A stretch of DNA of 64,000 nucleotides from Hormiphora californensis (GCA_020137815.1 CM035351.1:904751-968750), one strand, 5' to 3'; positions 24,201 to 35,316 are shown, numbered from the stretch's first letter. Notes: generated by a model from the letters alone, not told the origin. Numbers and translations are program-made.

Positions 24201-24794
24201 TTGTTGAAGAACTCGACAGAATTTGAACAAAAATGAAAAAAGTTGTTTCCTATGTCTAACATCTTCTCTCCCCAGCTCCGAAACATTGGCTTTGCCAAGG
24301 TCCCAGAAAAAGCTAACTTCCCGGAGAAGCTCACGACAGTCACAGAGCTGGTTGACTACATCACAATGATTATGTGGAATAGTAGCGTGTGGCACACTGC
24401 GGTCAACTTTGGGCAGTTTAACTACCTGGCCTTCATCCCTAACTCACCATGCTCCATGACCAAGGGTCCACCCGCCCAGGGTGACATCATCACCATGGAG
24501 AGGATCCTCACCTCCCTGCCTGTCAGGGAGATGGCCCGGGTACAGATTGACATCTCCTACAGTTTGTCCCTCTTCTCTCCGGTTGAAAAGTTCTATTTGG
24601 GAAGTGTGAGAGAGGAGAAGGCGGGCTTGAAGACTGAGACTACCATCGTGGATGAGGAAGAGATTGCGTGTATTGATCGACTGAATGAGCGATTGAGTAA
24701 GATGCAGGCTGAGATGGACAAACGTAATGAAGGGCTTAATATCCCATATAACATTATTAAACCTGATCTCACTCCCCTTACTGTTCAAACGTGA
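15228..24794 (+). CDS. lipoxygenase, 3' part of gene (six exons)
   Basis: Non-heme iron dioxygenase of polyunsaturated fatty acids. Exons: 15228-15403, 15734-15863, 20853-20999, 21275-21412, 23942-24097, 24276-24794. All have AG/GT borders and compatible phases, giving 421 residues of the catalytic domain. Motifs: EELAAGRIFF, FYWDKQDVLRPIAI, and the first two iron-ligand histidines in THFVKAHAVVETF (HxxxxH spacing), followed by QHPIHKLLLPH. The next His and Asn are in WHTAVNFGQ. The N-terminal PLAT domain and first catalytic exons are not seen upstream, so the gene is 5' incomplete here. The protein ends VQT, not in the usual C-terminal isoleucine that coordinates iron. The introns are long and repeat-filled; intron 2 hosts a TRPC-like gene on the other strand. 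Substrate and regiospecificity cannot be told from sequence. Confidence 0.88.
15918..16092. repeat. 17-bp minisatellite
   Basis: About ten tandem units of TACATGTAGTGATTAGG inside lipoxygenase intron 2. Confidence 0.9.
17400..19304. mobile_element. 1.9-kb TIR element with 8-bp target duplication
   Basis: The left end GGGGGGGCCGTCACC + T9 + GTCTAC is the exact inverse of the right end GTAGAC + A9 + GGTGACGGCCCCCCC, a perfect 30-bp terminal inverted repeat. The flanks carry the identical 8-mer TCTTCTTT at 17392-17399 and 19305-19312. Next to both ends are clustered GTAGACAAAA decamers in inverted orientation, a layout like transposase-binding subterminal repeats. The interior is an array of 165-188-bp units. 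No transposase is encoded. The 8-bp duplication suggests hAT or a similar superfamily, but the G-run ends are unusual. Confidence 0.9.
17640..18960. repeat. 188/165-bp satellite-like array within the element
   Basis: Eight occurrences of GGAACACCTGTAGACAAAAG at 17651, 17829, 17994, 18182, 18370, 18535, 18723 and 18911, giving spacings of 178, 165, 188, 188, 165, 188 and 188. Each unit has GTAGACAAAA repeats, then TTTCAAGTTTAGAAAAC, then TGACTTCAATTGC. The 165-bp type lacks a short block, and the order hints at a higher-order repeat (188-188-165). Confidence 0.92.
20740..20840. repeat. GGTAACC-type short repeat
   Basis: Degenerate tandem GGTAACCCTGGTAACC units just before a lipoxygenase exon. 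The same motif recurs at 21225-21265 before the next exon. Confidence 0.8.
21645..23870. repeat. 34-bp minisatellite in lipoxygenase intron
   Basis: About 65 tandem units of 34 bp carrying CACCTGATCTCTAAGAAACT followed by a TTCACACTTTGACC-type tail. Variants (CCCACTTTG, TTCACTTTG, CACAATTTG) recur in blocks, suggesting multi-unit duplications. It is not a CRISPR array: there are no unique spacers. Confidence 0.95.
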
Positions 24795-24948
24795 TCATTG
24801 GAAATAGGTTATATAGCGTGATATTCTGATTGTTTTCATCTCTAGAACTTGACTTGTAGTAGAACTAGAAGTAGAGAGTATGAAGTTGAACTTTATCTCT
24901 GAGTCTGGCAATTTCCAACTTTAAAGGAACTTTATAGTCGTATTTCAC

Positions 24949-25011
24949 CTGTCAGAGCATTGGCCTGACCCTATTCTCGCGAACTGTGGTCAGAGCATTG
25001 GCCTGACAGTA
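24949..25011 (+). repeat. dispersed CTGTCAGAGCATTGGCCTGAC element
   Basis: Two direct copies of GTCAGAGCATTGGCCTGAC separated by about 20 bp containing CTATTCTCGCGAACTGTG; the outer ends CTGTCAG/CTGACAG are inverse. Relatives lie near 6011-6085, 20616-20643 (partial), 33217-33276 (minus), 44555-44651, 44778-44842 and 49692-49735 (minus, partial). Confidence 0.85.
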
Positions 25012-25190
25012 TTTCACTTTGTTAATCCCCCTTACTCAACAAATTTCACTGCTTTATGATGACTAGTCATAGTCATGACTATGCTTTAGTTTGTTAGATA
25101 ATAGATTTACTGATTATTATTAACAATTAATATTGTCCGCAATTCTTAAAGTTAATTGACATGACAAATGCAAATACAATCTTTTATTAA

Positions 25191-25924
25191 TAACGGGTGA
25201 CAACTAAAAATCTGGACAATTTTCTGTGAGCTCTAGCACCGGCCCCGCTTGAGATACATTTTGAATCAGAATAACACAACGTAAAAAAAATAAAAAGTTC
25301 ATTTTCATTGCGTTATCGCAACATTTCCTCTTGACCCACCAAAGCATGTGTACGGAGATTTGAGATTTCTGTGTGATCAGAAACGACCTTCCTGATGACA
25401 TAAAATTCTCAAATTTGAAATAATGGTTGTTCATGCCATAACCAACATAACTGCCAAGTTTCAACATTTTAGCTTATTGGGAAGTTGGTTTTCCACGTCA
25501 TAAATGTTTCGAGAGATCGTCAAAATGGCGATTTCTCAAATTACCTGTAAACTACGCTTTTAAGGGTTTGTTACAGATGATTCTGTGATTAGAATTGAGA
25601 TTATCGGAGTGTGAAATAAAGTTAATTTCGTTCAAAATCGTCTGAAAAATCATTCTATCGCTGCCCCGAAGCTGTATCTCAAAAAGAACAGGCGCTAGAG
25701 GTGCTAGAAAAGTGTGTAAATTTCAAGTACTACATGCTTTGGTGGGTCAAGAGGAAATGATGCGATATCGCAATGAAAATGAACTTTTTAGTTTTTCCCG
25801 TTGTGTTATTCTGATTCAAAATTGTCTGAAAAATCGTTCTATCACTGGCCTGAAGCTGTATCTCAAGCGGGGCCGGCGCTAGAGCTCACAGAAAATTGTC
25901 CAGATTTTTAGTTGTCACCCGTTA
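25191..25924. mobile_element. 734-bp foldback element
   Basis: TAACGGGTGACAACTAAAAA at the left and its inverse TTTTTAGTTGTCACCCGTTA at the right, with inverted arms of about 170-200 bp (including GGGCCGG..CTAGAGCTCACAG). The centre holds a second, direct partial copy of the subterminal sequence (CTGAAGCTGTATCTCAA type). TA or TAA may be the target duplication. No coding capacity. Confidence 0.8.
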
Positions 25925-27110
25925 GCATTAATTACTAATTAGTAATACTATTAAATATTATTAACCTAACATAAAATTAAAGGAGTGTTTAACTTTGAAT
26001 TGCCACCTAATGCCGGTTTTAATGGTTACCTAAATTATGGCCGGTGCGGGGTGCAGGTGTACTACTCTGACTGTGAGTACCGTGATGCAACCTAGTCCTA
26101 CTGCTGAGTTGCCAAACTGCAGAGTGATCTCCACTTCTTTCGGCACACGCTGGATAATTCATACTATACTGCCAAGAGATTAGGCGCGTGCGCGCACGGT
26201 CCATTCCAAATATTTTCAAAGTATTTTTTGTTGCTCAGCTCCAAAGTTTTATTTTAAAAGTTTCTTTTGATCGATTTGTGCCCGTCTTTAAAGCTTTCTC
26301 GGTTATTTTCCCGGTCTGTGTCTTGTAAACCCGCGTTCCATCAAATCCAAAATGTCCTTGAAATATCCTTCAAACCCATGCCCCTCACCACTGAGCTTTC
26401 GAACTTTTTCTCAATCGGCTGAGTCTGACAAATGACAAGGACCGATGCAGTGGCTTCACTCTTCAGGCATGGCTTCAGCCTTCAGTTCACAATTGATTTA
26501 AGAACCTTAACAAATCTTCAGCATTTACCCTAAAATCAACTGCTAAGCTTTTTAAAGGTTCGAAATGTTCGACCAAATCCGTGTTTTGACCTGTCTGAAA
26601 TGACCTCTCACGCCCAGGGCGTGTCTCCACACCTTCCTAGAAACTCGATAACTGTGGATATTCTGTGTACTGTATTGTTTATTACAAAATAGCGGATCAA
26701 TATCTCACAAAAGAATATTCTAATTAATTATCTATATTCCAATCCTGTTAATTTGTTGTGACATTCGTTTGGTATTCCTAGGTCAAAACAATTCCACTAC
26801 CAATACATACGTGGCCTATTCTATAGCTCGCATATGCTTATCCCCTTTGTTCACATATGTGCATTGTGTGTGTGTGTGTGGCTTCATACGCATACGAACA
26901 CGCCGCCATAGAGTGAAACTATTCAAATTCTTCTGTTCTACATTACTACCATGCACACCTGTCAGTTCCTCCCATTTTCTCGAAATTCTTCTAATATTTA
27001 TTGAAGCATTTCGGACGTGACTGGTCTGAGGTCTCTAACCGTTTATACCAAATTAAGTATAAATATGTTTGTTGAAGCCCTCTTTTACTGCTCAGTGATC
27101 GCAACTGGGA
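25925..27110. other. intergenic, no recognised gene
   Basis: Mixed sequence with short (GT)n at 26867-26880. I see no conserved exon or RNA gene. Confidence 0.45.
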
Positions 27111-29130
27111 ATGTTGAAAAGGGTTAAATTTTAAAAACCCGCTTTTCAAAAAATTGGCAAAAAACCCATAAACTTTTTTAGCCCTTCGCGGGATCCCTTT
27201 GATATTTTTTTTTAAAAGGGATTAAAATTTTTTTTTTTCCCTTTTTTCACCACCCCTAACTTTCCTCCCTTTTCCTTTTTTCTCTCTTTTCCCCCACCCC
27301 CCCTTTTTCCCCCCCCCCAAGCTCAAAAAGGGTTTTTTTTGGGGGTTATGAAATTAAATTTAGTTTTTTCTAAAAAAAATTTTTTGGTTTGGGGTGGCTT
27401 TTTTTCTTTTCCCCCCCCCTTTTCCCTTTTTTTTTTTCCCCCGTGGGGTTTCTTAAACAAAGGGAAAAAAGGAAAACATCTTTTTGCTACCCCAAAAAAT
27501 GTTTTTTCCCCCCATTCCCCAAAAAAACAATTTTTTAAGTTTGGCGTGCTCCTTCTTCCGTTTTTTCCAAATTTTTTTTTTTAAATTTTTTATTAGTATC
27601 GAATTCGGGTTTTTTTTCCCTTGAAAGATTTTAAAAGTTCAAAAAAAAATTTTACAAAACCCCCAAACTTCTAACCCAAAAACGAACCTCAAAAAATTTT
27701 CCACCTAACAACCAAAAAAAAAAACCCCCCCCCAAACCCACCCCCCCCCAAAATTTTTCCCCCCCCCTTTTTCCCCTTTCCCCACCACCCCCCCCCCCCC
27801 CCTTTTGCCAAAGGGTTTTTGGGTTAGAAAGAACTTAGAAAAATAAAATGGGGGGGGGGGGGAAGGGGGGAAAAAAAAGGGGGCAATTGGGTACCCGGGG
27901 TTTTTTTTAAAAAAAAAAAACCCCCTTTCCCCCCCTTTTTTTTTTTCCCCGGGAAAAACCCCCCCCTTTTTGCCCCCCCTTTTTTTTTCCCCCCCCCCCC
28001 AAAAAAACCCCCCCCCCCCCCCCCTTTTTTGTGTTTTTTTTTTCCCCTCCCCCCCCCTCCTCTTCTCTTAAATCTTTTTTCCCCTCCCCCCTTTCCTTTC
28101 TCTCTTCCCCCTTCTCCCCCTTCCCCCTTCCCCCTCTCCTCCCCTTTTTTTTCTTCATTCTTAAAGTTTTAAAAATTGGGTTTATTAAATATTTACCTTT
28201 CCTTTTCAAAAACAGCAGTGCATGACGTACTTCCCAATCGCTGAACAGTAGTCACACCCGTGAGCAAATTAAAAAAAAGGGGAAGGGTTTAAATCAGTGG
28301 GCGCCCTTTTTGGGGGAAAAAAAAAAAGAGGGAGAAAAAAAAAAAAGGAAAAAAAAAAGAGAAAGGGGGGTTGGCTAAATGTGCTGTTTTTAAATTTGAT
28401 TTGTGTTCTATCTCTCTGAATTTGAGTAGTAAGGTGATTTCGGCCATGGTTCCGTAAACTAATTTTTTCCCCCCAAAAGCTCCCCCTCCCCCAGAGGTGA
28501 GCCAAACTAGGAGGGGGGGAAACTATTTTTTCCCCCCTTTTCTTTTTTCCCCTTTTTTCTCCCCCTCTCCTTTCTCTTCTTCTTCCTCCTTTTCCCAAAA
28601 CCGGGCCGGATGATAAACCAAACTTCAATCTATCAGTGAAAACGTAAGAAAGATAGGAGGTTCAGGTACCGCCATGATAGACAGCAGAGGATCAAGAGTT
28701 TTTAATTCTTTACTTACCTCCCTCCCTGAAAATATTTGACAGGCAGGAAACCTAAAAAGGGGGCATTTAAAAAAAAAATTTTGGGTTTTATAATTTGGTG
28801 AAGGGGTAGTGGGGTTTATTTGTTTCCCCAAAAAAGAGGTGATTCCCCTTTCCCCTTTGTTATTTATTTCCCCCTTTCCATTTTTATTAAAAATTTTGGG
28901 GGGGTGTTATGGTTTCTTGGGTTTTCCCTTAAAAAGGCTGAAACCCCCCCCCCCCCCCCTTCTCTCTTGTTTTTTGGGGGGGGGGTTTCATTTTTAACAA
29001 AAAAACAAAAAGGGGTTACAACAAGGGTTTACCGCAGGGCCCCCTTCTTTCCCCTTTTTTTTTCCTTTACCATTCCCTTTTCCCCCCCCACCGAGTTAAA
29101 AAAAGGGGGCTAAAGTCGGGGGCTTTTTTT
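27111..29130. other. low-quality, homopolymer-rich stretch
   Basis: Runs of T, C, A and G 6-15 bases long dominate (for example 27725-27800, 27930-28045 and 28920-28985), unlike neighbouring sequence. Short ordinary islands (28205-28265, 28390-28450, 28620-28740) sit between them. Upstream exons of the ZNF608/609-like gene may be hidden here. I call no gene. Confidence 0.7.
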
Positions 29131-29238
29131 CAAAATCATTACATGATCCCGTTGTTTGCATAACTAACAACTAATCACCACCTAATTACCACATAATTAC
29201 CACCCAATTAACACATAATTAACACAATCTCTTCACAG

Positions 29239-30319
29239 CTGGTATTGTGGTAATGAACGTGAAATGGAGAGGGAAGACCTTCTGTGGGGCCTTCATTGAT
29301 ATTGATAAACACAACTGGCAGCCTCCAAGGTAGAAAATTAGAGGGATGGGCCAGGGGTATATTATAAATATATGTCTGTATCGTATTTATATGGTTAAAA
29401 ATTTATGACTAAGTATTTGCCCACAGCGTACCAATACTCACAATACGCCCGCTCTAGAGTGGTGCGGCAGCAGAGGGGGGTGCATGTTTTACATAATGCA
29501 TTTATCGACCACGCGTGGGGTTTAGGGGTAGGAAAAATGACAAGAAAAGGGGGAGATAGGAAAAAGGATAAGAAGAGAGAAGAAAAGGGGGGGGAAAAAG
29601 GAAAAGAGGGGGAAAGGAAAGAGAAGGGGGAGGGGAAAGGGAAAAAAGGAGAAGAGAAAAGAGAGAGGGGGGGGGGAAAGGGGAAAAGAGAGAGAGAGTA
29701 GGGGGAGGGGGAAAAGGGGGAAGAGAGAGAGAGAGGGAAGGGAGGGATAGAGAAAAAGAGGGAGAGAGGGAGGAGAAGAGGAAGAGGATAGAGATAGGGA
29801 GGGGGGGAGAGAGGAGAGAGATAGGGAGAGAGAGAGAGAGAGAGATAGGGAGGGGAGAGAGAGAGAGATAGGGAGAGAGGGGGATGATGTTGTAGTCTCG
29901 TTAAGTGCAGAGTAATAAATTTTCCTCATGCAGCAAAAAACAGTTTGAAAAAACTCCTCAAAAATTTCCCTTTTTTTTATAACTTTTTTTTTTTGGGACT
30001 CTTCTCTCCCTTTTTTATTCTTCTCTTTTCCCTCTCTCTCTCTATCTCTCTCTTATCTCTCCAGTTTTATGTCGACCCGACCCGGGCATTTTTTCCTGGG
30101 GAAATTTCCCCCCTTTTTTTTTCCCCTAACCACAAAAGCTGGGTAAAAAAAAAAAATTTTTATTCTTCTTTATTTTGATATCTTTTTCCCTCTTTTGTCC
30201 TTCATCCCTATTATCCGTTTAACTGACTCTCCCTTTTCTATCCCTCCCACTTAACCGCACGAGGTTTCCTTGGAAGTGATTTGTGTACTGTGTAATATCA
30301 CTGGACACGTGCCTAGATA

Positions 30320-30389
<70 letters not shown>

Positions 30390-32543
30390 CCTCCCTCTCT
30401 CTCACTCACCTTTATGATGCAGACTGAAGAGTGAAGCAGTCCCAATCAATTGCGTGTCCCCGTGTGCTAATGATATCTCATGGGATACGGAGAGAGGGAG
30501 AGAGGGAGAAAGAGAGGGGGAGAGCAACTGAGGTGGTATGAGTGAGTGGGCTGAAAGAGAGAGAGCACGAGGGGAAAGAGAGAGCACGAGGGGGGAGGGG
30601 CGACATAGTAAATTAGGATTGGGAGAGAGAGACAGGGCAATAGAAAGATGAGGTCCAAGCAACAGAGAGTGTGTGTATGTGAATGGATAAATGCACACAC
30701 ATGTGATTTCACGTGTTCATGTACTGCTACTGAGCTGCTGCGACAGATAAAGTGTGGTGAGCAATATAACACCTACACGCCCTCCCTAACACAATTACCT
30801 CCCACACAGATTAGGTGAAAATACCTCTGCCCCCGAATCGGACCACTTCACACGGGGTCGCAACAAGAGAAGCCTGAACAGCGAGAGCGAGAGAGGGGAG
30901 GAGGAGACGCCTACAAAACGTGGCAGAAATAAAGGAAAGAAAAGGCGTGGAACATCCTCTGTTCAGAGTGGGAAAAAGGTAATAAATTAATAGACTTGTG
31001 AAGAATATTAATTAATTGTTATTATGGTGTAATTATTTAATTAACCGTCTTTCTCTTCAGGGAAAGAAGCCAGCCTCGGAGCCTGTACCCTCCCCCAGCC
31101 CTTCAGTCGCCTCCACGGGGGAAGACAAATCTACCACTGAAGAAAAGCCACTTCCCGACACGGTACATAGATTCTCTCTCCCCTCTCTCTCACTCTCCCT
31201 CTCTCTCACTCTCCCTCTCACTCTGTCTCACAATATTTGAGTGTGAACAATGAACGCGACCGGCACTCTCTTCATGTCTCTCTCGCAGGAACTCTCACGA
31301 AAGATATGAGCCGCGCGCATAGTGAAAGTTTTTACAGTCAGCACTTTGCGCGTCAGAAGCCGCGCAGACTAGCACATGTCTGAATTTATTATTCAGTGGC
31401 CTTGATATTCACATGCATAATATGATTGGAGACACGCGATATCATGAAGTTGTCTGACTATATCACACACAAGTCACTAACTTCTCTTTCTGTTTAGGAG
31501 AAGCCGAAAGAAGAACCTAAGACGGAGGAAACTGAAGCTATCATCCCCAAATCGACTGCCAGCGCTCCAGCCACACCCACCCCTCCTACTGCTACACTCC
31601 CCTCCACCCCAACACTTCCCTCATCTGTTGTCGTACAACAGGCACCCCCCGTTCACCCCAAGACAGACCCAGAGAGCACCGCTCAGAGCGTTATCAGCAC
31701 CTATACCAGCCCACACCAGCAACAGCAGGGTAACAAGGTTAACAACATCCAACCTGACACCCATACCAAAAGAGATGTCTGAAAGTGTTATCCGGACCTT
31801 CCCCTCGCCCCTCATCCCCCAGATGAAACCCTTCATGAGTCATGGAGGGAGCCCGCGGAATCTCCTTCAGGAGCGGTTCGAAACAGATATTCAGCTCCTC
31901 TAAACCACAAGTCATTGTAAAGCCAGAGAGAAGGGAGATCGATTGGAGCAAGCAGCTGCCCGTCCTAAAACCCCAGCCCCATTTCTCGGATAACCCTGCA
32001 CTTAGCAGCGCCCAGGCCCTAGCCTCAATGAATAGTTTGGCCAACATGAACAAGCATCTGTGGATGAGTGAACAACAACATGTAGGACAGAAAAAACAGG
32101 CCGAACAATTTTCACATTTCAAAGCTCCGGGTGGCGAGCAGCTGAGGCATGCATTTAAAAATGCCTCAGTCTATCAGAAGGGTATGCAGGTACCAACTAG
32201 TAACGAATATATAGCAAACATTCATAGACAATTACTGCAACACGCTACCTCGGCCAGCGATAAGGAATCAGCTGCAGCGATGGGTAACGATCAGAGAACT
32301 AACCAGGAAGCAGCCCAATCACTCCTCCAGTTAGCCCAGCCCTTTAAAGGTGCTAACCCCCTCGACCAACTAAATTATTACTCTCGAATGGGTAACCTTC
32401 CAGTATCGACCCCAGGCCCTTCCTTCCAGCCTCCTCGTCTCAACCCGGGGGATGTGAATACCAAGGAGGAGCTTGCTAAATTGATGGCGTTTCAACCGAT
32501 GGGCGCTAAATTCACTATACCCCAGGCGGGCAAGTTTAGATAA
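29239..32543 (+). CDS. ZNF608/609-like protein, 3' part of gene
   Basis: Exons: 29239-29329, 30810-30978, 31061-31162, 31498-32543, with clean AG/GT borders and matching phases among the first four. The first exon encodes GIVVMNVKWRGKTFCGAFID followed by KHNWQPPR. I recognise this as the conserved N-terminal segment of ZNF608/ZNF609, nuclear proteins linked to transcription. The following exons are basic and Ser/Pro-rich (KRGRNKGKKRRG). The long last exon changes frame twice, near 31735 and near 31870, without plausible introns. Its final 200 residues (ending AKFTIPQAGKFR) are Gln/Ala-rich and uninterrupted. Earlier exons and the single zinc finger are not seen, perhaps because upstream DNA is poor. 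Orthology rests on one exon. Confidence 0.65.
29520..30240. repeat. GA-rich and homopolymer-rich intron sequence
   Basis: (GA)n/(GGGA)n sequence at 29540-29885, then T- and C-run-rich sequence to about 30180. It lies inside the first intron of the ZNF608/609-like gene. Open frames here are repeat artefacts. Confidence 0.75.
30321..30390. repeat. (CT)n microsatellite
   Basis: Pure (CT)n of about 70 bp in the first intron of the ZNF608/609-like gene. Confidence 0.97.
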
Positions 32544-32954
32544 ATAATTCAGGAACTCTAAAAGAGAGAAATGAAAGAGAGAAATGTGTGTGAGAGAGAG
32601 AGAGAGAGATGGAGAGAAATGAGAGAGAGACCATTTTCTAACGAATGTGTTTTATTTTTTCTTAAAATCGCGTTGCAACCATTATATGTGACCATACTCA
32701 TCATATTTTTACTGATGATTCTCCCAATATGTGTGTGAAACAGTTTCAGGGACTCCATGTGTGTGTGTGTGTGTACCCCCCTGTGTGCGTGATACAGATC
32801 TTGTGTCATGAGAGTTGTTTGTGCTTGTAACTTTAACACGTGCTGTGTTCTCTTAGCTGCCGGGTGGCCCCCCAATTATATATTGGTTCCAAGCACACCA
32901 CGTTCAGCGCTGTATGTCTTGTGTCAAAGAAGAGAGCAGGGAGTATAAATCGCT

Positions 32955-33110
32955 TTTGATAGGGCACTGACCCACACCAGCAGTCGTAGACGGCTCAGGG
33001 AATACTGGTCCCTGATTGGCTGATAACCAGTCACGTGACCTAAATAACGGGTTCTGATTGGTTGATAGGGCAATGACCCACACCAGCAGTCGTAGACGGC
33101 TCTCGATGTT
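32955..33110. repeat. dispersed repeat with 40-bp direct flanks
   Basis: Two direct copies of GACCCACACCAGCAGTCGTA with their neighbours (32969 and 33075) flank a core containing ACTGGTCCCTGATTGGCTGA and CACGTGACC. The core recurs in inverse orientation within 41957-42066. Confidence 0.75.
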
Positions 33111-33216
33111 GAAAAATGTTCAATCAATTGTTGTTTCCTTAAGATATATTGTTTTTCTGTGTACCACTGACTGGTAAAGGGGAATTTGGGCAAAGTACCT
33201 TAGTCTTTAGCCCACA

Positions 33217-33276
33217 CTGTCAGGCCAATGCTCTGACCATTCTCTGAGAATAGGGTCAGGCCAATGCTCTGACAGA
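33217..33276 (-). repeat. dispersed CTGTCAG element, minus copy
   Basis: Inverse-orientation copy of the element at 24949: two GTCAGGCCAATGCTCTGAC units around CATTCTCTGAGAATAGG. Confidence 0.85.
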
Positions 33277-33495
33277 GCCCACAAGTGTACACTGGAATAT
33301 GAAACAATCCGGTTCTGAGTTGTATTGCGTCCACGCGACTTTTACGCGTTAACGCCGCAAACAAGCGCGCGGCGCGTTAAAATATTTGTTAATTTGCAAA
33401 TTAAATTTTTAAGTCTTGTTGCGCCTTTTTTTAACTTTGCGTTTTTAAAGTTGAATCGTTTGCCTTTGGAAAGTGATGCCAATCGGTGTTGGGGT

Positions 33496-33792
33496 CAGGG
33501 GCGGCTCTGCGATGCGGACGCGTCCGCATTTTTACTTTGGATCACAGAGAGAAATAGAAAAAATTTAAGGAAAAGGGTCAACTTTTCTCAAAATTTGATG
33601 TTTCAAATGAGATTTTTAGTGAAATCCGCGCGCCACACAGGTTTTTTTGCCGTCGCAGTAGTTTTTGATCGGCGTGCTACGTCAAAATAGCCAATGCGGA
33701 CCGTCCGCATTGGGTATTTCAGCGGAACGCGCGAGTTAAAATGTTTCGGCCGCATTTTGACCAGAGCGGCTGAAAGCCGCGCACCGCCCCTG
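33496..33792. mobile_element. CAGGGGCGG non-autonomous element, copy 1
   Basis: A 297-bp unit with 9-bp inverted tips CAGGGGCGG/CCGCCCCTG and internal GCGGACGCGTCCGCATTTTT and ACACAGGTTTTTTTGCCGTC. It resembles 35013-35316 over its full length. No coding capacity. Confidence 0.8.
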
Positions 33793-33874
33793 TAGTTAGG
33801 AACACTATTGGTGTGCGGTCGTGCCCACGGAAGGAGTGCTTGGATCATCTTGAAACCGGTTTTAAGTTAACTAA

Positions 33875-34101
33875 AGTACACCCCAAACTACTATGTCCCT
33901 CACTCGGGTTTTGTGAAATTTCCCACGGTCATAACTCCACTCCCTGATGAGATAGAGACTTGAAATTTGTTTTGTACGAAGAACTCGATATGATCTCCCT
34001 ACAAAACAAATTTCAAGTCTCTATCTTATCAGAGGGTGGAGCTATGGCCGTCTAAAATCCGGTCGCGCGCAGCAAGGGACATAGTAGTTTGGGGGGACCT
34101 T
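33875..34101. mobile_element. Harbinger-like MITE nested in the foldback arm
   Basis: A 227-bp insertion into one arm of the surrounding palindrome. The other arm lacks it and shows the empty site (CTAATGC). Tips are AGTACACCCCAAACTACTAT and the near-inverse ending TAGTTTGGGGGGACCT. The 3-bp TAA duplication at 33872-33874 and 34102-34104 is the kind made by PIF/Harbinger transposases. Confidence 0.8.
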
Positions 34102-35012
34102 TAATGCATATCCAAAAGTGTCTGTAGCTATTTGGGTGATGTTCTGACAATCCAATCACGAGTTATGACCAAAAAACAGTCAAAAAAGACGTTTTAAAGT
34201 GACAAAAAGGAGGACCTGAACACAGCCCTTATATGAAGGGTTGGGGCTATGAAACTTCTTGAGTGGACAGAGAATCGTCCAAATTTGCAGTGTCAACTTT
34301 GGAATAGTTTCTATCTTTTGTAGTTATCTAATTAGAGCCGTTCAAACATGTGAGACGATCTGTAAAACAGGCCAGGGTTATTTGGTACTGTTTCCACCCC
34401 ATATTGCTTGCTCTCACCGCTTGTATGCTTTAATCTGCTCTCTAATTGGGTAAATCTCGTCAAGTGATCACTTCACAAGCAAAAATACACAGTATTAGAG
34501 GCCCCTACAGCATCTTCTCACATGTTTAAACAGCTCTAATTAGATAACTACAAAAGATAGAAACTATTCCAAAGTTGACACTGCAAATTTGGACGATTCT
34601 CTGTCCACTCAAGAAGTTTCATAGCCCCAACCCTTCATATAAGGGCTGTGTTCAGGTCCTCCTTTTTGTCTTTTTTGACTGTTTTTTGGTCATAACTCGT
34701 GATTGGATTGTCAGAACATCACCCAAATAGCTACAGACACTTTTGGATATGCATTAGTTAACTTAAAACCGGTTTCAAGATGATCCAAGCACTCCTTCCG
34801 TGGGCACGACCGCGCACCAATAGTGTTCCTAACTACTGGTTGGGGTTAGTGAATTTTCAAAGTTTGCCTTTGAAAAGCGCTGCCTTTCGGGGGCCAGCAG
34901 CGTTTGCCAAATTTTGCCTTATCCCAGCAGGCAGCAGCGTTTGCCAAACTTTTTTTCCTCAACCCGGGCGGCGGGCAGTCCGCAGTTTAGGTGCGAGCCA
35001 ATAAGAATTAAG

Positions 35013-35316
35013 CAGGGGCGGCTCTGCCATGCGGACGATGCGGACACGTCCGCATTTTTACTTTGGATCACGGAGAGAAAAAGAAAAAATTCAAGAAGAA
35101 GGGCAAATTTTTCTCAACATGTGATGTTTTGAATGGGATTTTAGTGTAATCTGCGCGCCACACAGGTTTTTTTGCCGTCGCAGTATTTATTTATTCGCAC
35201 TACGCCAAAATAGCCAATGTGGACCGTCCGCATTGGGTATTTTGACGGAACACGTGAGTTAAAAATGTTTCGACCGCACATTGGCCAGAGCGGCTGAAAG
35301 CCGCACACCGCCCCTG
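35013..35316. mobile_element. CAGGGGCGG non-autonomous element, copy 2
   Basis: A 304-bp relative of 33496-33792 with the same 9-bp tips. I see no convincing 8-bp target duplication here. Confidence 0.75.

Larger units (their letters stand above)
33496..34838. mobile_element. hAT-like composite foldback element
   Basis: Flanked by the identical 8-mer GTTGGGGT at 33488-33495 and 34839-34846, and starting CAG and ending CTG. The left part, 33496-33792, is a 297-bp unit with CAGGGGCGG/CCGCCCCTG ends. The remainder is a long palindrome whose arms begin TAGTTAGGAACACTATTGGT (33793) and end with the inverse at about 34835. The left arm is interrupted at 33875-34101 by another element. The structure suggests a hAT-type non-autonomous element with a second CAGGGGCGG element fused or inserted at its left tip. 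Confidence 0.7.

Noticed and set aside
31729-31820. A 93-nt intron in the last ZNF608/609-like exon
   Set aside because: Donor and acceptor look usable, but the resulting frame hits a stop and does not restore the downstream coding frame.
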